Part shown: one piece after another, positions 1 through 9,400 of the stretch
Numbering within the stretch: position 1 is the stretch's first letter
Layout of the letters: every line of letters begins with the position of its first letter
Program-made: the position numbers and the translations under genes
Source of the DNA: an uncultured Selenomonadales bacterium
Lineage (GTDB): Bacteria > Bacillota > Negativicutes > Selenomonadales > Selenomonadaceae
Direction: 5' to 3'
Length of the DNA: 64,000 bases
NCBI GenBank assembly: GCA_946183785.1
Contig: CAMHCS010000009.1
Span: 21,041-85,040, forward strand
The notes under the pieces: model-generated
The model's database searches: none
What the model saw: the letters and a program-made list of their open reading frames with translations, nothing else
What the model was told of the DNA's origin: nothing

Positions 1-564
1 CGTGCCCTCTAAGATGCCGCCTGCCGCCGCGGTCTGTGTGCCGCCGGAGTTGATGGTGGTGGTTCTCGCCGTGCCGCCGCTCAACACGTTCTGCACGCCG
101 CCGTTGCTGACGCTGGTGACGTTCGCCGTGCCGCCGCTCGAGACGTTCTGCACGCCGCCGCTGTTGACGCTGGTGACGTTCGCATGGCCGCCGTCGTTGA
201 CGTTCTGCACGCCGCCCTCGTTGACGCTGGTGATGTTCGTCCTGCCGCCGTTGCTGACGTTTTGTGTGCCGCCGTTGTTGATGGTGGTGGAGTGCGTATA
301 GCCGCCACTGCTGACGTTTTGTGTGCCGCTCGCTACGGTTTGGCCGTTGACGGTATTTGTGACAGGATCCGTGAATGCCTGCGCCGTGCCGTAGAAGACG
401 CGGGCGACGTCCCGCAGCGGCTCCGTCTGCCCGCCTTCGGCGCGGATGTTCCTCGCCACGTTGACATAGGGCAGCGCGATGGGCGCGGCCATGTTCAGCG
501 CGTTGACGACGGACAGCGCGATGGTGAGCTTCTGCTTCAGGGATTTTTTCGCGTGGTTTTTCAT
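1..564 (-). CDS. AIDA-type autotransporter adhesin, N-terminal part (runs off the window)
   Basis: The ATG at 564 is preceded by AAAGGA at 10 bases, and 188 codons are open to the window edge, so the C-terminus is missing. Residues 1-40 form a basic, then hydrophobic export signal (KKSLKQKL, SVVNALN, ALPYVN) closely matching the start of the adhesin at 29755. From about residue 80 the protein consists of 19-residue repeats of the form QNVxxGGxxNVTSVNxGGV, at least five in a row. This is the pattern of AIDA-I-type passenger repeats, which in characterised cases form a beta-solenoid and can be O-heptosylated. I infer a surface adhesin whose beta-barrel lies to the left of this window. It has its own promoter at 636-663 and is separated by a terminator from the operon that ends at 815. 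Confidence is high for the class, low for the ligand. Confidence 0.85.
   Translation of the reverse strand, partial: MKNHAKKSLKQKLTIALSVVNALNMAAPIALPYVNVARNIRAEGGQTEPLRDVARVFYGTAQAFTDPVTNTVNGQTVASGTQNVSSGGYTHSTTINNGGTQNVSNGGRTNITSVNEGGVQNVNDGGHANVTSVNSGGVQNVSSGGTANVTSVSNGGVQNVLSGGTARTTTINSGGTQTAAAGGILEGT
20..325 (-). repeat. 57-bp tandem repeats encoding 19-residue AIDA-type units
   Basis: The motif CTGACGTTTTG and its variants recur at about 311, 254, 197, 140 and 83, a strict 57-bp period (19 codons). Units are imperfect, with the GG and NV positions best conserved. Such arrays can change length by slippage or recombination. Confidence 0.85.
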
Positions 565-635
565 TGGAGTTTGTCCTTTCGTGTATTGCTTCACGATTTG
601 ATCGTGCACAACGCAACATATAACCTACCAACTTA

Positions 636-663
636 ATTGTATAACGAAAAATTTGAAAGTCAA
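636..663 (-). promoter_or_regulatory. Sigma-70 promoter of the AIDA-type adhesin
   Basis: Read on the minus strand there is TTGACT, a 16-bp spacer, then TACAAT, about 75 bases upstream of the ATG at 564. Four bases upstream of the -35 lies a pair of 20-bp-period direct repeats (668-704). The same arrangement occurs at two other promoters in the window (37006-37033 and 37121-37148). Confidence 0.75.
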
Positions 664-667
664 GCGT

Positions 668-704
668 AGCGCCTTGAACGACATTTTAGCGCCTTGAACG
701 ACAT
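668..704 (-). promoter_or_regulatory. Tandem 20-bp-period direct repeat upstream of the -35 (putative activator site)
   Basis: On the minus strand, two copies of TGTCGTTCAAGGCGCT lie at 688-704 and 668-684, exactly 20 bp apart, ending 4 bp before the -35. They differ from the copies at 37038-37116 by one base per unit (A for G). Position and helical phasing suggest the binding site of a dimeric activator. Confidence 0.7.
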
Positions 705-723
705 GGATTTCAGATAATTTTCA

Positions 724-768
724 TAAAAATCGCCGCGCCGGAGCGAAATTTGGCTCCAACGCGGCGAT
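724..768 (-). terminator. Rho-independent terminator of the adhesin operon
   Basis: After the stop at 815, the minus strand carries a 9-bp stem ATCGCCGCG/CGCGGCGAT enclosing a second stem GGAGC/GCTCC, followed by TTTTTA. It insulates the operon at 815-23451 from the next adhesin gene. Confidence 0.85.
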
Positions 769-814
769 CCTGATTGTCGTCGTTATGAAATCATGTGGTA
801 AGCAAATAAGAATT

Positions 815-3800
815 TTAGAAGTTCCACGTCGCGGATACGCCGCCCATGACGCCCTGCTTCTTTCCCGCGAAGCCAGTCACATTCAGGTCGAGGCTCCAGG
901 GAGATTTTTTGTTCGGCTTCATCGTCGCTCCGAGCTCCATGCGGACAGAACCGCCGCCGATATCCGCGCCGCGGATCGCGAAGCCTTTGGCACGGCCCGT
1001 AGCCTGTCCGTCCAGCTCGTATTCGTAGGCGAGGCCGCCGTAGAAGTTCCAGTTCTCGCGCTTCATCGTGTACCGCGCGCCTACGCTGAGCACCTGGCTC
1101 GTCGCGGCGTCAAGGTCGAAGGGGTCTCCCGCGTCGAAGCTGACGCCGCCCTTGCGGGTGAAGAAATATTTGCCGCAGACGTCGAGGATATGGCCGTCGG
1201 ACAGGGAGATTTCCCTGCCGACGCCGAGATGCGCGCCCCAATAATTCGCGTCCGTCTTGTAGCTGTATGGCATTCCCGCCGCGTCGCGCATGACGCTGTG
1301 GGCGTCGTCGCAAATCGTGCCCGCCCGCAGGCTTCCTTCGATATAGAAGCCTGCGGGCTGTTTCCATTTCGCGAGAAGTCCGCCGCCCGTGTAGTGCATC
1401 GAGCCGTCGCCGCGCCGGTCGCCGTCGTGGGTCGTGTAGTTGCCCGTACCGTACTCGAAGAAGGCGCCGTACTCCGTCGTGCCCTTCGGCTTTTCGTTCT
1501 TGTGCCCGAGGGCGAGAACCGCGTTCCAAGTATGGAGATCCGCATGACTGCCCGTTTCCTGCCGCAGGGAGCCGCCGCCCATTCTTGCGTAGCTCGAGAC
1601 GCCGTCCGCGCCCGTGTTCGACGCCAGCGACAGTCCTTCCGTGGCCGAGTCGATGAAACTGTTGCCAGACGAGAGGAGTGCCATGCCTGCGCCCGTGCCC
1701 ATGACGAGCGCATGAGTCTCCGGCGCCGCGCCCACCGTCTCGATCGTGTATAGGAGAGCGTCGTCGCTGAGCGAAGCGTGGCCCGCGCCGCCGATGGCCG
1801 TGCCGAGCCGATAGGAATCGCCGACGATTTGTCCCGGCGTCCCGTCGAAGCCCGCGACCAGCGTCGTGACGTCGCCCGCATGGAGCATATCGGCGCCCGT
1901 GAACGTGATAGCGGAGGCGTCCACCGTCGCGCCGTCGAAGGAGATGGCTCCCGGGCGCGCCATGAGCGCGCCGTTCTCTTTCCACGCCACCGTGCCGAAG
2001 GAGAGGTTCGTCGCGTGGTTGTACGAGGTCGTGAGAGCGAGCGTGCCCTTTGTTGAGGAAAGCGTGCCGGACAATGCGCCGGAGAGCGAGACGCCCTCGG
2101 CGGGGCTGTAGCTGTACGTCGCTTTCGTTTGCTCGGAGAAGTCCGCCAACGTGTCGTTCGCCGCCAGCAGCGTCATGGACTGGCCGCTCCCAGCCTCGGT
2201 CGGATTCGAGACGGAGAAGCCGGAGATATCGACGACAGCCTTCGTGTAGTCGAGGGCTTCCGCTTTGGCGGTACGCAGCACGGCGCCGGCCTTCCATTGG
2301 ATCTCGCCGACGGTGACGGCGTTCACGCCCACGTCTCCGCCCTCGAAGAGAAGTGCCGTTCCGTCCCCCGAGGCTTTGACGCCGTGGGACCAGATGCCCG
2401 AGAGGGTGACGCCGTCCCGCTCGCTGCGGAAGGGCTTATCTGCGCGGAACGCCTGCGCTCCCGTGATATATTCGTCGGAGAAGATAGGATCCGACGCGGT
2501 CAGGATGGGCATGGAATGGCTCGTCATATCTTCGGGATGGACCGTGAAGCCTTCGGCGGCCACCGCGACGCCCGACGGATTGGCTTCCCATTTCGTCGGC
2601 ACTGCGGCAGCGTTCATGCCGTTCCAGCCCGCGAGATTCACGCTGTCCAGCGTCACGCTGCCGACCGTGTACTTGACGGTTTCCGCTTCCGTGGAAACCG
2701 TGCCGGTCATCGTCGCGGTGAGAGTCGCCTTGTTTCCCGCCGTCCAGTCGACGGTCTGGGAGCGATTCCCCCCGTCGACGGAAAGATCTGCTTTGAGTCC
2801 TTTCGCGCCGGTGAGCAGCGGCCTCGAGTCGCCCGCCGCCAGCTTCGCCGCGTCGTCGTTCTTGACCGTGAAGACCAGACCTGCGGCGGAGACTTTTGCG
2901 TTCGAAAAGTCGCAGTCCAGTTTGCCCGTCAGGTCGCGGGAAGTTCCCCAGGTCATGTTTCCGAGTGTCACGCGATTCGATTCGAGTTTGCCGTTGACAA
3001 AGACGAGCTTCGCGCCGCCTTCCGTCGCCTTGACGCCCCGGGACCATGTGCCGGAAAGGGTCACGCCGTCCTTTTCGTGGTTGACTTCCTTCCGCTCATC
3101 GTATTTGTTCGCGCCGCTGATCTTGGCGTCGGAGAAGAAGCCCGCTTTCGCGGTCAGGATCGTCGTCTCGCCCAGCAGTTTTTCCGGCGCGGCGTCTATG
3201 CCGTCGGCGTTTACTGCGACACCCGCCGGGTTCGCCGTCCAGGTCTCCTGCACTTCGGCTGTTTCCTTCGCGCTGTCCCATGTCGAAAGGTCTACGCTGT
3301 CCAGCGCGATCGTATCGACACGATAGTCGATCCCCGTCGACTGGGCGACCACCCCGCCGTTCATCGTCGCGGAGAGCTTCACGTCGTTGCCCGCGGACGC
3401 GGCAAAGCTCTGGGTGTGGCGGCTGGTTGTCTCCGGAAGATTTTTCGCTCCCGTCAAAAGGGGAGGCGTGTCTGTTGCCCTGGTCGAGGCGTCAAGTCCC
3501 GTGAATGTCAGCGCCGAGGCGTCCACCGCGGCGCCGGTGAAGTCGCAGTTCCCTTTGAGCTCGCGCGGCTGATTCCATTCCATTTGGCCGAGAGTCACGT
3601 TGCTCGATTCGAGGTCGCCGTTGACGAAGACGAGCTTCGCGCCGTTGTCTGCCGTCTGCACGCCACGGGACCATTTCCCCGTCAGCGTCACGCCGTTCTT
3701 TTCGTGGTTGAACGACACCTTGTTTTCGTATTTATAGCTGCCCGTGATCTTGTCGTCGTCGAAGAAGCCTTCCTTCGCGCTCAGGATCGTCGTCTCGCCC

Positions 3801-6397
3801 AGCAGCGAGCCGGGCACCGCCGCTATGCTCTCGGCTTTCACGGGAACGTCCGTCGCGCGTTGCCAGCCTTGGGGTACGGCATATTCCTTGTCGTTCTTCG
3901 TGCCGTCCCAGCCGGAAATATCCACCAGCGTCGGCGTGAGGTCGTCAATGGTGTATCGGATGCTCCCGTTCGATGTCATGACAGTTCCCTTCATCGTTGC
4001 CGTGAGCACCGCGCCGTTGTCCGCCGTCCAGCCGATACTCTGGGACTGCGTCGCTTCGACGACGGGATGATCTTCCTTGAGATTGGTCGCGCCGAGCAGC
4101 AGGGATGTCCAATAGTTTTCCGTCAACAGTTTTGCCGCGTCGTCGTTTCCGACAGTCAGATGCAAGTTTGAAGCGTTTATCGTTAGACCTGAGCTGCTCT
4201 GCGACTCGCCACTGAATTCATAATCCGGGGTCGCCATCCGATATTTGCCCCATCGGGCTTCCCCGAGAGCGATATTCGTGACCGTCTTTCTCGGCGCCAG
4301 ATACTCGATCACGTTATTCTTATTTCCATATTTGTCGTCTGCGACGCGGACGCCCTTTTTCTCCACCCAGGAGGAGAAACGCACGCCGTCTTTATAGTCG
4401 GCTTCGCCGCCCTTCTGTTCCGTGTAAGCGTTTTCTCTTGTTATCCGGTAGGCCCCGAAAAAATCGTTCGCAGCGGTGAGGATATTGCGCGTCTCGCCGG
4501 GCGCCATATCCGTCGGCAGTATCATCGTGCCCGTGTCGATGACCGGACCGCTGACGGGCGTCGTCCAGCCATCCGGCACGGTATCGCCCGCGCCCGTCGC
4601 GCCGAGGATGCGCACGGTGTTGAGGACGTCGCTCGTGCCATAGCGCTGCAGGGTGATCGTGTTTTTTCCTGGATCGGCTATGATCTCGGCCTTGCCTGTC
4701 GCTTCGAGGATCACGTCCGTCAGCGTCTTTTTGTCAGGGGCGTCATACACCCATTGCGTCGTCGTATCGGATTTCAGCGTGTGTATCTTCACCTGGTCGT
4801 CCACGGCATTGTAGACCTTGCCGACGCCGGACTCCGTCCCGATAAAGGGCTTGTCCATTTGGAGCAGCGTCAGCTGCTTTCCCGGATCCGGCAGCGTTTC
4901 GAGGTTCATGTTCTCGAGATGGAGGATCGCGGGGCTTTCTGTGCTAAAGCTCCCCGCCGACAAAACGGGCGCGTTCGCGGACGGATCCAACCCATAGATA
5001 TAGACGTTGTTGAAATTTTTCAGCGAAGAAAACTTGTTTGTCAGAGTTCCGTTCGCGTCTGTCGCGGCGAGAGGGTCGGCCGGTTTCGGGCCGTTGTCGT
5101 TGCGCAGGGCGCCGACATAGAGGGAACCGGACTGCGTCCCTGTGCCGCCGAGAAGACTCATGCCCTCTATGCCTTTGAGATTGCCGGAGAGATAGACGGC
5201 ATTGGGGTTGGTGGAGGAGGCGGAGCCGCCGCGAGATGCGACGACTTCCAAGGGACTGCCCGAAAAGTCACCGCCGGAAATGGCGACGTAATTATTGCTC
5301 ATGACGGTCTTGTTACTAAGCGAAAACGCACCGTGTATGTAGCCGGCATATGTAACGTTGAAAACGCCTCCGGAAATGTTTACGCCGTTCCCGGTCATGG
5401 CGCTGACGCTGGAGCCGTAAGTGCCGTAAAGCTCCAGCAAGTTGAGCCGGCCGTAATTTCCGTCGGCGCCTGTGATCGTCACGGAGTTTCCGCTGGCTTC
5501 CGTACCCGCTATGATGTTGTAGGAGTCCGGAGAAGCGTAAAAATCGGCGGCGTGAACATATAAGCTCGAGAGATACGGTCCGGTCAGCGTCATCTTCGAG
5601 TCGGTCAGCTTCACGCTGTTTCCCTTCAACAGGGTGTTTTCGGGCGCCGTTCTGCCGCTGAATTCGGCGCCGTAAATCATGACGTCATTGTACCGGGCGT
5701 CCATCACGCTTCCCGAGATATCTACCCTGCTGTTGATGATGCTGCCCTGCTCGCAGAGAGCGCCCCCAATTTTTATTCTGACGTTCGTATTGACGTCCTT
5801 GGAGGAAAACGCAGTATCCGAGATCGTGACGGAGCCGTTGTCCACGCCGACGACGCCGCTTTCGCCATATATTTCGCACGTCCTCGTTAAATTCATACTG
5901 GCGCCGGATATCGCCACGGAGTTGGTGCTGATGGCGACCGAGCTGGTGGACGGCGTCCCGCCGATGAGGGATTCGTAGGGAATCGCGCCATATATTTTGA
6001 GGTTGCCTCCGTCGATGGAGGCCCCCGTGACAGTGACGCCGTTCATCATCATGCTGCCGCCCGTCGCCGCTCCGACGAGAGTGAGGTCCCAGTTGCCGGA
6101 ATTGAAAACGCTGCCGTTCGACAGGACGGTCTTGTAGTTCGTGTCGCCGGTGGGAGACATCTGCCCCAGGATTTTCGCGCCGATGCGATAGTCGTCGGCA
6201 AGGGTCCAGTTCCCGCCGACGGTCAGCGTGTGGTTGCCGCTCGCGGACGTCGCGGTCGCGCCCTCCGGCGCGTTTTCCGTCGAGGTTGCCGTGACCTCCG
6301 TCGCGGCCTCCGCCACGGGGGCGAGACCGCCCCCGACGCACCAAAGCGCTACCGCCGAAACGAGATGCCGCCATTGTTTCCCTGTAGGTCGCATCAT
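815..6397 (-). CDS. Autotransporter (type Va) with repeated passenger modules and C-terminal beta-barrel
   Basis: The 1860-residue protein starts with a signal peptide (hydrophobic core about residues 10-25, AEA-type cleavage near 32). The start is one of two adjacent ATGs (6397, 6394) behind GGAAAGGA. The last 280 or so residues form an autotransporter barrel ending in Phe, as barrels recognised by the BAM complex do. The central passenger contains a module of about 210-215 residues that repeats at least three times (motif GVTLxGxWSRGV, then LVFVNGxLESxxVTLGxMxW). The barrel and modules closely resemble those of the protein at 23654-29755. The gene lies 35 bases downstream of the giant TpsA and is probably co-transcribed with it. 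The passenger is presumably displayed on the outer membrane; its ligand is unknown. Confidence 0.9.
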   Translation of the reverse strand: MMRPTGKQWRHLVSAVALWCVGGGLAPVAEAATEVTATSTENAPEGATATSASGNHTLTVGGNWTLADDYRIGAKILGQMSPTGDTNYKTVLSNGSVFNSGNWDLTLVGAATGGSMMMNGVTVTGASIDGGNLKIYGAIPYESLIGGTPSTSSVAISTNSVAISGASMNLTRTCEIYGESGVVGVDNGSVTISDTAFSSKDVNTNVRIKIGGALCEQGSIINSRVDISGSVMDARYNDVMIYGAEFSGRTAPENTLLKGNSVKLTDSKMTLTGPYLSSLYVHAADFYASPDSYNIIAGTEASGNSVTITGADGNYGRLNLLELYGTYGSSVSAMTGNGVNISGGVFNVTYAGYIHGAFSLSNKTVMSNNYVAISGGDFSGSPLEVVASRGGSASSTNPNAVYLSGNLKGIEGMSLLGGTGTQSGSLYVGALRNDNGPKPADPLAATDANGTLTNKFSSLKNFNNVYIYGLDPSANAPVLSAGSFSTESPAILHLENMNLETLPDPGKQLTLLQMDKPFIGTESGVGKVYNAVDDQVKIHTLKSDTTTQWVYDAPDKKTLTDVILEATGKAEIIADPGKNTITLQRYGTSDVLNTVRILGATGAGDTVPDGWTTPVSGPVIDTGTMILPTDMAPGETRNILTAANDFFGAYRITRENAYTEQKGGEADYKDGVRFSSWVEKKGVRVADDKYGNKNNVIEYLAPRKTVTNIALGEARWGKYRMATPDYEFSGESQSSSGLTINASNLHLTVGNDDAAKLLTENYWTSLLLGATNLKEDHPVVEATQSQSIGWTADNGAVLTATMKGTVMTSNGSIRYTIDDLTPTLVDISGWDGTKNDKEYAVPQGWQRATDVPVKAESIAAVPGSLLGETTILSAKEGFFDDDKITGSYKYENKVSFNHEKNGVTLTGKWSRGVQTADNGAKLVFVNGDLESSNVTLGQMEWNQPRELKGNCDFTGAAVDASALTFTGLDASTRATDTPPLLTGAKNLPETTSRHTQSFAASAGNDVKLSATMNGGVVAQSTGIDYRVDTIALDSVDLSTWDSAKETAEVQETWTANPAGVAVNADGIDAAPEKLLGETTILTAKAGFFSDAKISGANKYDERKEVNHEKDGVTLSGTWSRGVKATEGGAKLVFVNGKLESNRVTLGNMTWGTSRDLTGKLDCDFSNAKVSAAGLVFTVKNDDAAKLAAGDSRPLLTGAKGLKADLSVDGGNRSQTVDWTAGNKATLTATMTGTVSTEAETVKYTVGSVTLDSVNLAGWNGMNAAAVPTKWEANPSGVAVAAEGFTVHPEDMTSHSMPILTASDPIFSDEYITGAQAFRADKPFRSERDGVTLSGIWSHGVKASGDGTALLFEGGDVGVNAVTVGEIQWKAGAVLRTAKAEALDYTKAVVDISGFSVSNPTEAGSGQSMTLLAANDTLADFSEQTKATYSYSPAEGVSLSGALSGTLSSTKGTLALTTSYNHATNLSFGTVAWKENGALMARPGAISFDGATVDASAITFTGADMLHAGDVTTLVAGFDGTPGQIVGDSYRLGTAIGGAGHASLSDDALLYTIETVGAAPETHALVMGTGAGMALLSSGNSFIDSATEGLSLASNTGADGVSSYARMGGGSLRQETGSHADLHTWNAVLALGHKNEKPKGTTEYGAFFEYGTGNYTTHDGDRRGDGSMHYTGGGLLAKWKQPAGFYIEGSLRAGTICDDAHSVMRDAAGMPYSYKTDANYWGAHLGVGREISLSDGHILDVCGKYFFTRKGGVSFDAGDPFDLDAATSQVLSVGARYTMKRENWNFYGGLAYEYELDGQATGRAKGFAIRGADIGGGSVRMELGATMKPNKKSPWSLDLNVTGFAGKKQGVMGGVSATWNF
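2390..4400 (-). repeat. Repeated passenger module of about 630-645 bp in the autotransporter
   Basis: The coding motif for GVTLxGxWSRGV recurs near 3665-3695, 3035-3070 and 2390-2425, with a degenerate copy near 4340-4385. The spacing of 625-645 bp defines diverged tandem modules. Homologous modules occur near 26550, 25905 and 25235 in the second autotransporter. Confidence 0.7.
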
Positions 6398-6432
6398 GAT
6401 TTCTCAATCCTTTCCGTTTTTCGGTTTCCGGT

Positions 6433-9400
6433 TTATGCTTCCTGTTCTTCTTGCGTTTCGGTCCCTGTCTCTTCTTCCTCGTCCTCGTCGTCGTTGTCGA
6501 CGATGAATTCGCCCGGCGACGCGTTTTTCATGCCGTCGAAGTAGAAGGAGACCAGGTCGCCTCGGTTTGCGACGTCGAAGAATTTGAATCCGAAGTCCAT
6601 CGGGAAGCGGAAATTCATGCCGTCGATGATTGCCGCTTCCGCCCGGTAGTAATTGTTCATCAGATGACGATGCTTGGCGGTGAACCGCGCTCCATGCCTC
6701 CAGTTCATCATCTTGCCAAAGGGCATGATCATACTGTAGGAGACGTCGCCGTCGTCGAGATTCGCGAAGTCGAGATCCCCGGCTTTGCTTGCGTACAGAT
6801 TCACCGTCAGGGTGTTGCCGTTTTCGCCGAGCAGGACGCCATTCCCGAGCGGATGGGAGGCCACGCGCAAGTCGCCGGTGGAGCCGCCCTGCCCGTAAGC
6901 GTTGAACGTATGGAAGGCGTTGGCGTCGCTCAAAAGCGTCACGTTGCCGCCGGCGTAGGTATTTACGGTGCCGACGTACAGACCGCCCGCGTTCTGCTTG
7001 ATATCGCGTCCTGCGGTCAGGTCTACGGCGCAGCCGTAACGGTGCCAGCCGTTCTCGTCCATGAGGTCGTAGTAGGAATAGATATTGCCGTTCAGCGACA
7101 GATCTCTCCCCGCCGAAAGGACGACGGTGGACGTCGTGGTGTCCGCGCCGGCGCCGCCCAAGAATCCCCATTCCTTCCGCAAATCCTTCCAGTTCCTGGA
7201 GCGCATAAAGGCGTTCACCGTGTCTGCAGACGGGATGGCGACGAGATTTCCCGCCAGCGCCGCGCGGATGATGTTGCCGTTGGCGTCCCGTTCCTCGGCG
7301 CAGCCCAGAGAGAGGTCGCCTTCGCTTTCGACCACGAGCTTCTGCGCGGCAATCAGTCCGTCGTTTTCTTCATATTCCGCGTTGGGTCTGCCGTGGATGA
7401 CCATGGTCGGGTTGTCCAGCGTCCCCTTGACGCCGGAAAGATGCATATATTTGTATTGGTCGGAGTACAGACCCACCGGCGCGCCGTTGGCCAGCACGCG
7501 CACGCCTTCGGACTGGGTGCCGATCGTGCCGTTTGCGCCCGTCGTGAAGAGCGTCAGATGCTCGCCCGCGTTCACATAGGCGACAGGGTCCGCTTTCCCG
7601 CTCATCACGATGGAATTCAGGCCGCCAAGGTACACATTCTTCGGCGAATAGACCGCGCCGAGTTGCAGCGTGTTGCGATCCCCGTAAGCGACGGGAAGCT
7701 CGTTGCCGTCGTAATAATTCTTGATGGTGATGTCGTCCTCGGCGCGGGCCGTCAGCATGCCGGAGAGCGCCGTGTGGAAGCCGTCGAACCCGTCGATTTT
7801 TCCCGTGCCGCCCTCGATGATCAGATCCCGGCCGATGATATCGAATTTCTTCGACGCATCTGCCGCGTCAAACTTGTTCGTCGCCGTGACGCCCATCTTC
7901 CCGAGCAGGCGGACGTCGCCGTCGCCCTTTGTGACGATCTGGTCGATGGTCAGCGCCGTCGCGGCCTCGCTCTCCGACTTGCCGCGAGCGGCGATATAGA
8001 TGCCGTAGTCGCCGGCGGTGGCGCCGTCCTTCACGGTGATCGAGTCGGCATAGAGCAGCGCCCCCTCGGTCCCGAGGGAGTTCTTGCGGCCGTAGACGCC
8101 AACAGGCGCGCTCTTTTGGATGTCGAAGCTCACGATTTTCCCGTTGGCGTCCCGGTTCACCGTGATGTCGGCGTCGTTGGCGCTGTTGAGGTCTTTCAGG
8201 TAGTCGACGTTCGTCTTGCCGTTGTCGTCCACATAGCCCGGCTTCAGCCAGGAGAGATTGATGGTCTCCTGCTCGGCACCCACCGTGCCGATGCCTCTGG
8301 CGCTCTTCAACGTGATATTGTCGCCGACGATATTTGCGAGCTTGCCGTTGTTGTCCGTCGAGCCCGTGGTCTTGTTCACGATGGAATCGCGTAGCGCGTA
8401 GATCATCATGTCTTTCGTCCACGGCGCGGCGGAGATGTTCAGGATCTTCGCGTACTGCGAAGAAGCGTCCGTCTTCTGTGCCGCGAGGAAGTCGTCCACG
8501 CTGGCGTAACCGCTGAATTTCGCATCGAGACGCTTGTACGCCTGATAGTTCGGATCCTGCTCGTTCTGGTTCGCGGCGTCGGAGTAGTATTTCTTCTGCG
8601 TATCGTACAGAGTCCATGCTTTCTTCACAGAGTCCTCGTAATTTACTGCGGCCTGCTGGGAAAGTTTCGTGTTGGTGCCGACGTAGTCCGCCGAGACCTC
8701 GCTGTCGGCGATGGCGCCGGCGTCGGCCCAGCGCCTGACCTTCGTGGTGAGATCGTCCCCCGTGGGAGCGACGTCTGCGGACGGCGTCGCGTCGAGGATC
8801 ATCCCGTCCCATGCCGTCAGCGAGACGTCGCCGCCGGCGGACTCGATGCGCCCGACCCGGAGGTCGCCCTTCTGCTGGAGCGCGTTGACGTCGCCCTGGG
8901 CGCTGATATTGACGCTGGCGGTCATCGGGTCGTCGCCCGTCGGGGTCTGTCCGCCCTGCACGATCAGCGCCCTGTCCGCCGCGCCGACGGCGCCTCCCGC
9001 CGTAAGGTCGATGCGGCTGCCCTTGACGCCGTAGCTGTCCGCGGCGCCGTCCATGACGATGCTCCCCTCCGACGAGAGGCTGACGTCCTTCGCGCCATAG
9101 CTGTCCGTCGTGAGGCTTTGTCCGACGCCCGCCGCCAGGTTCCTGACCGATACGTCCGCGCCGTGGGTCGTGACGGAGACGTCGCCGTTCTCGGATACGG
9201 CGGAAAGCGTGATCGGTTTCTCGTCGACCGTCGCCATCGCCGTGAGGTTCGTCAGGCTGACGTTGTCCTTCGCGTAAAGCGAGACGTTGTTGCCCTTGAT
9301 GGCGGAACCGTCCGTCTGGATAATCGAACCGCCCGTCGATTTCACGCTGAAGGTCGCGTCGGCGCTGTTATTCCTGACTTCGCCCGTGAGGGTGACGCTG

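Noticed and set aside
20..325. The regularly spaced 57-bp repeats could suggest a CRISPR array.
   Set aside because: There are no unique spacers, the repeats are in frame within a coding sequence, and the encoded 19-residue units match AIDA-type repeats. No cas genes are present.
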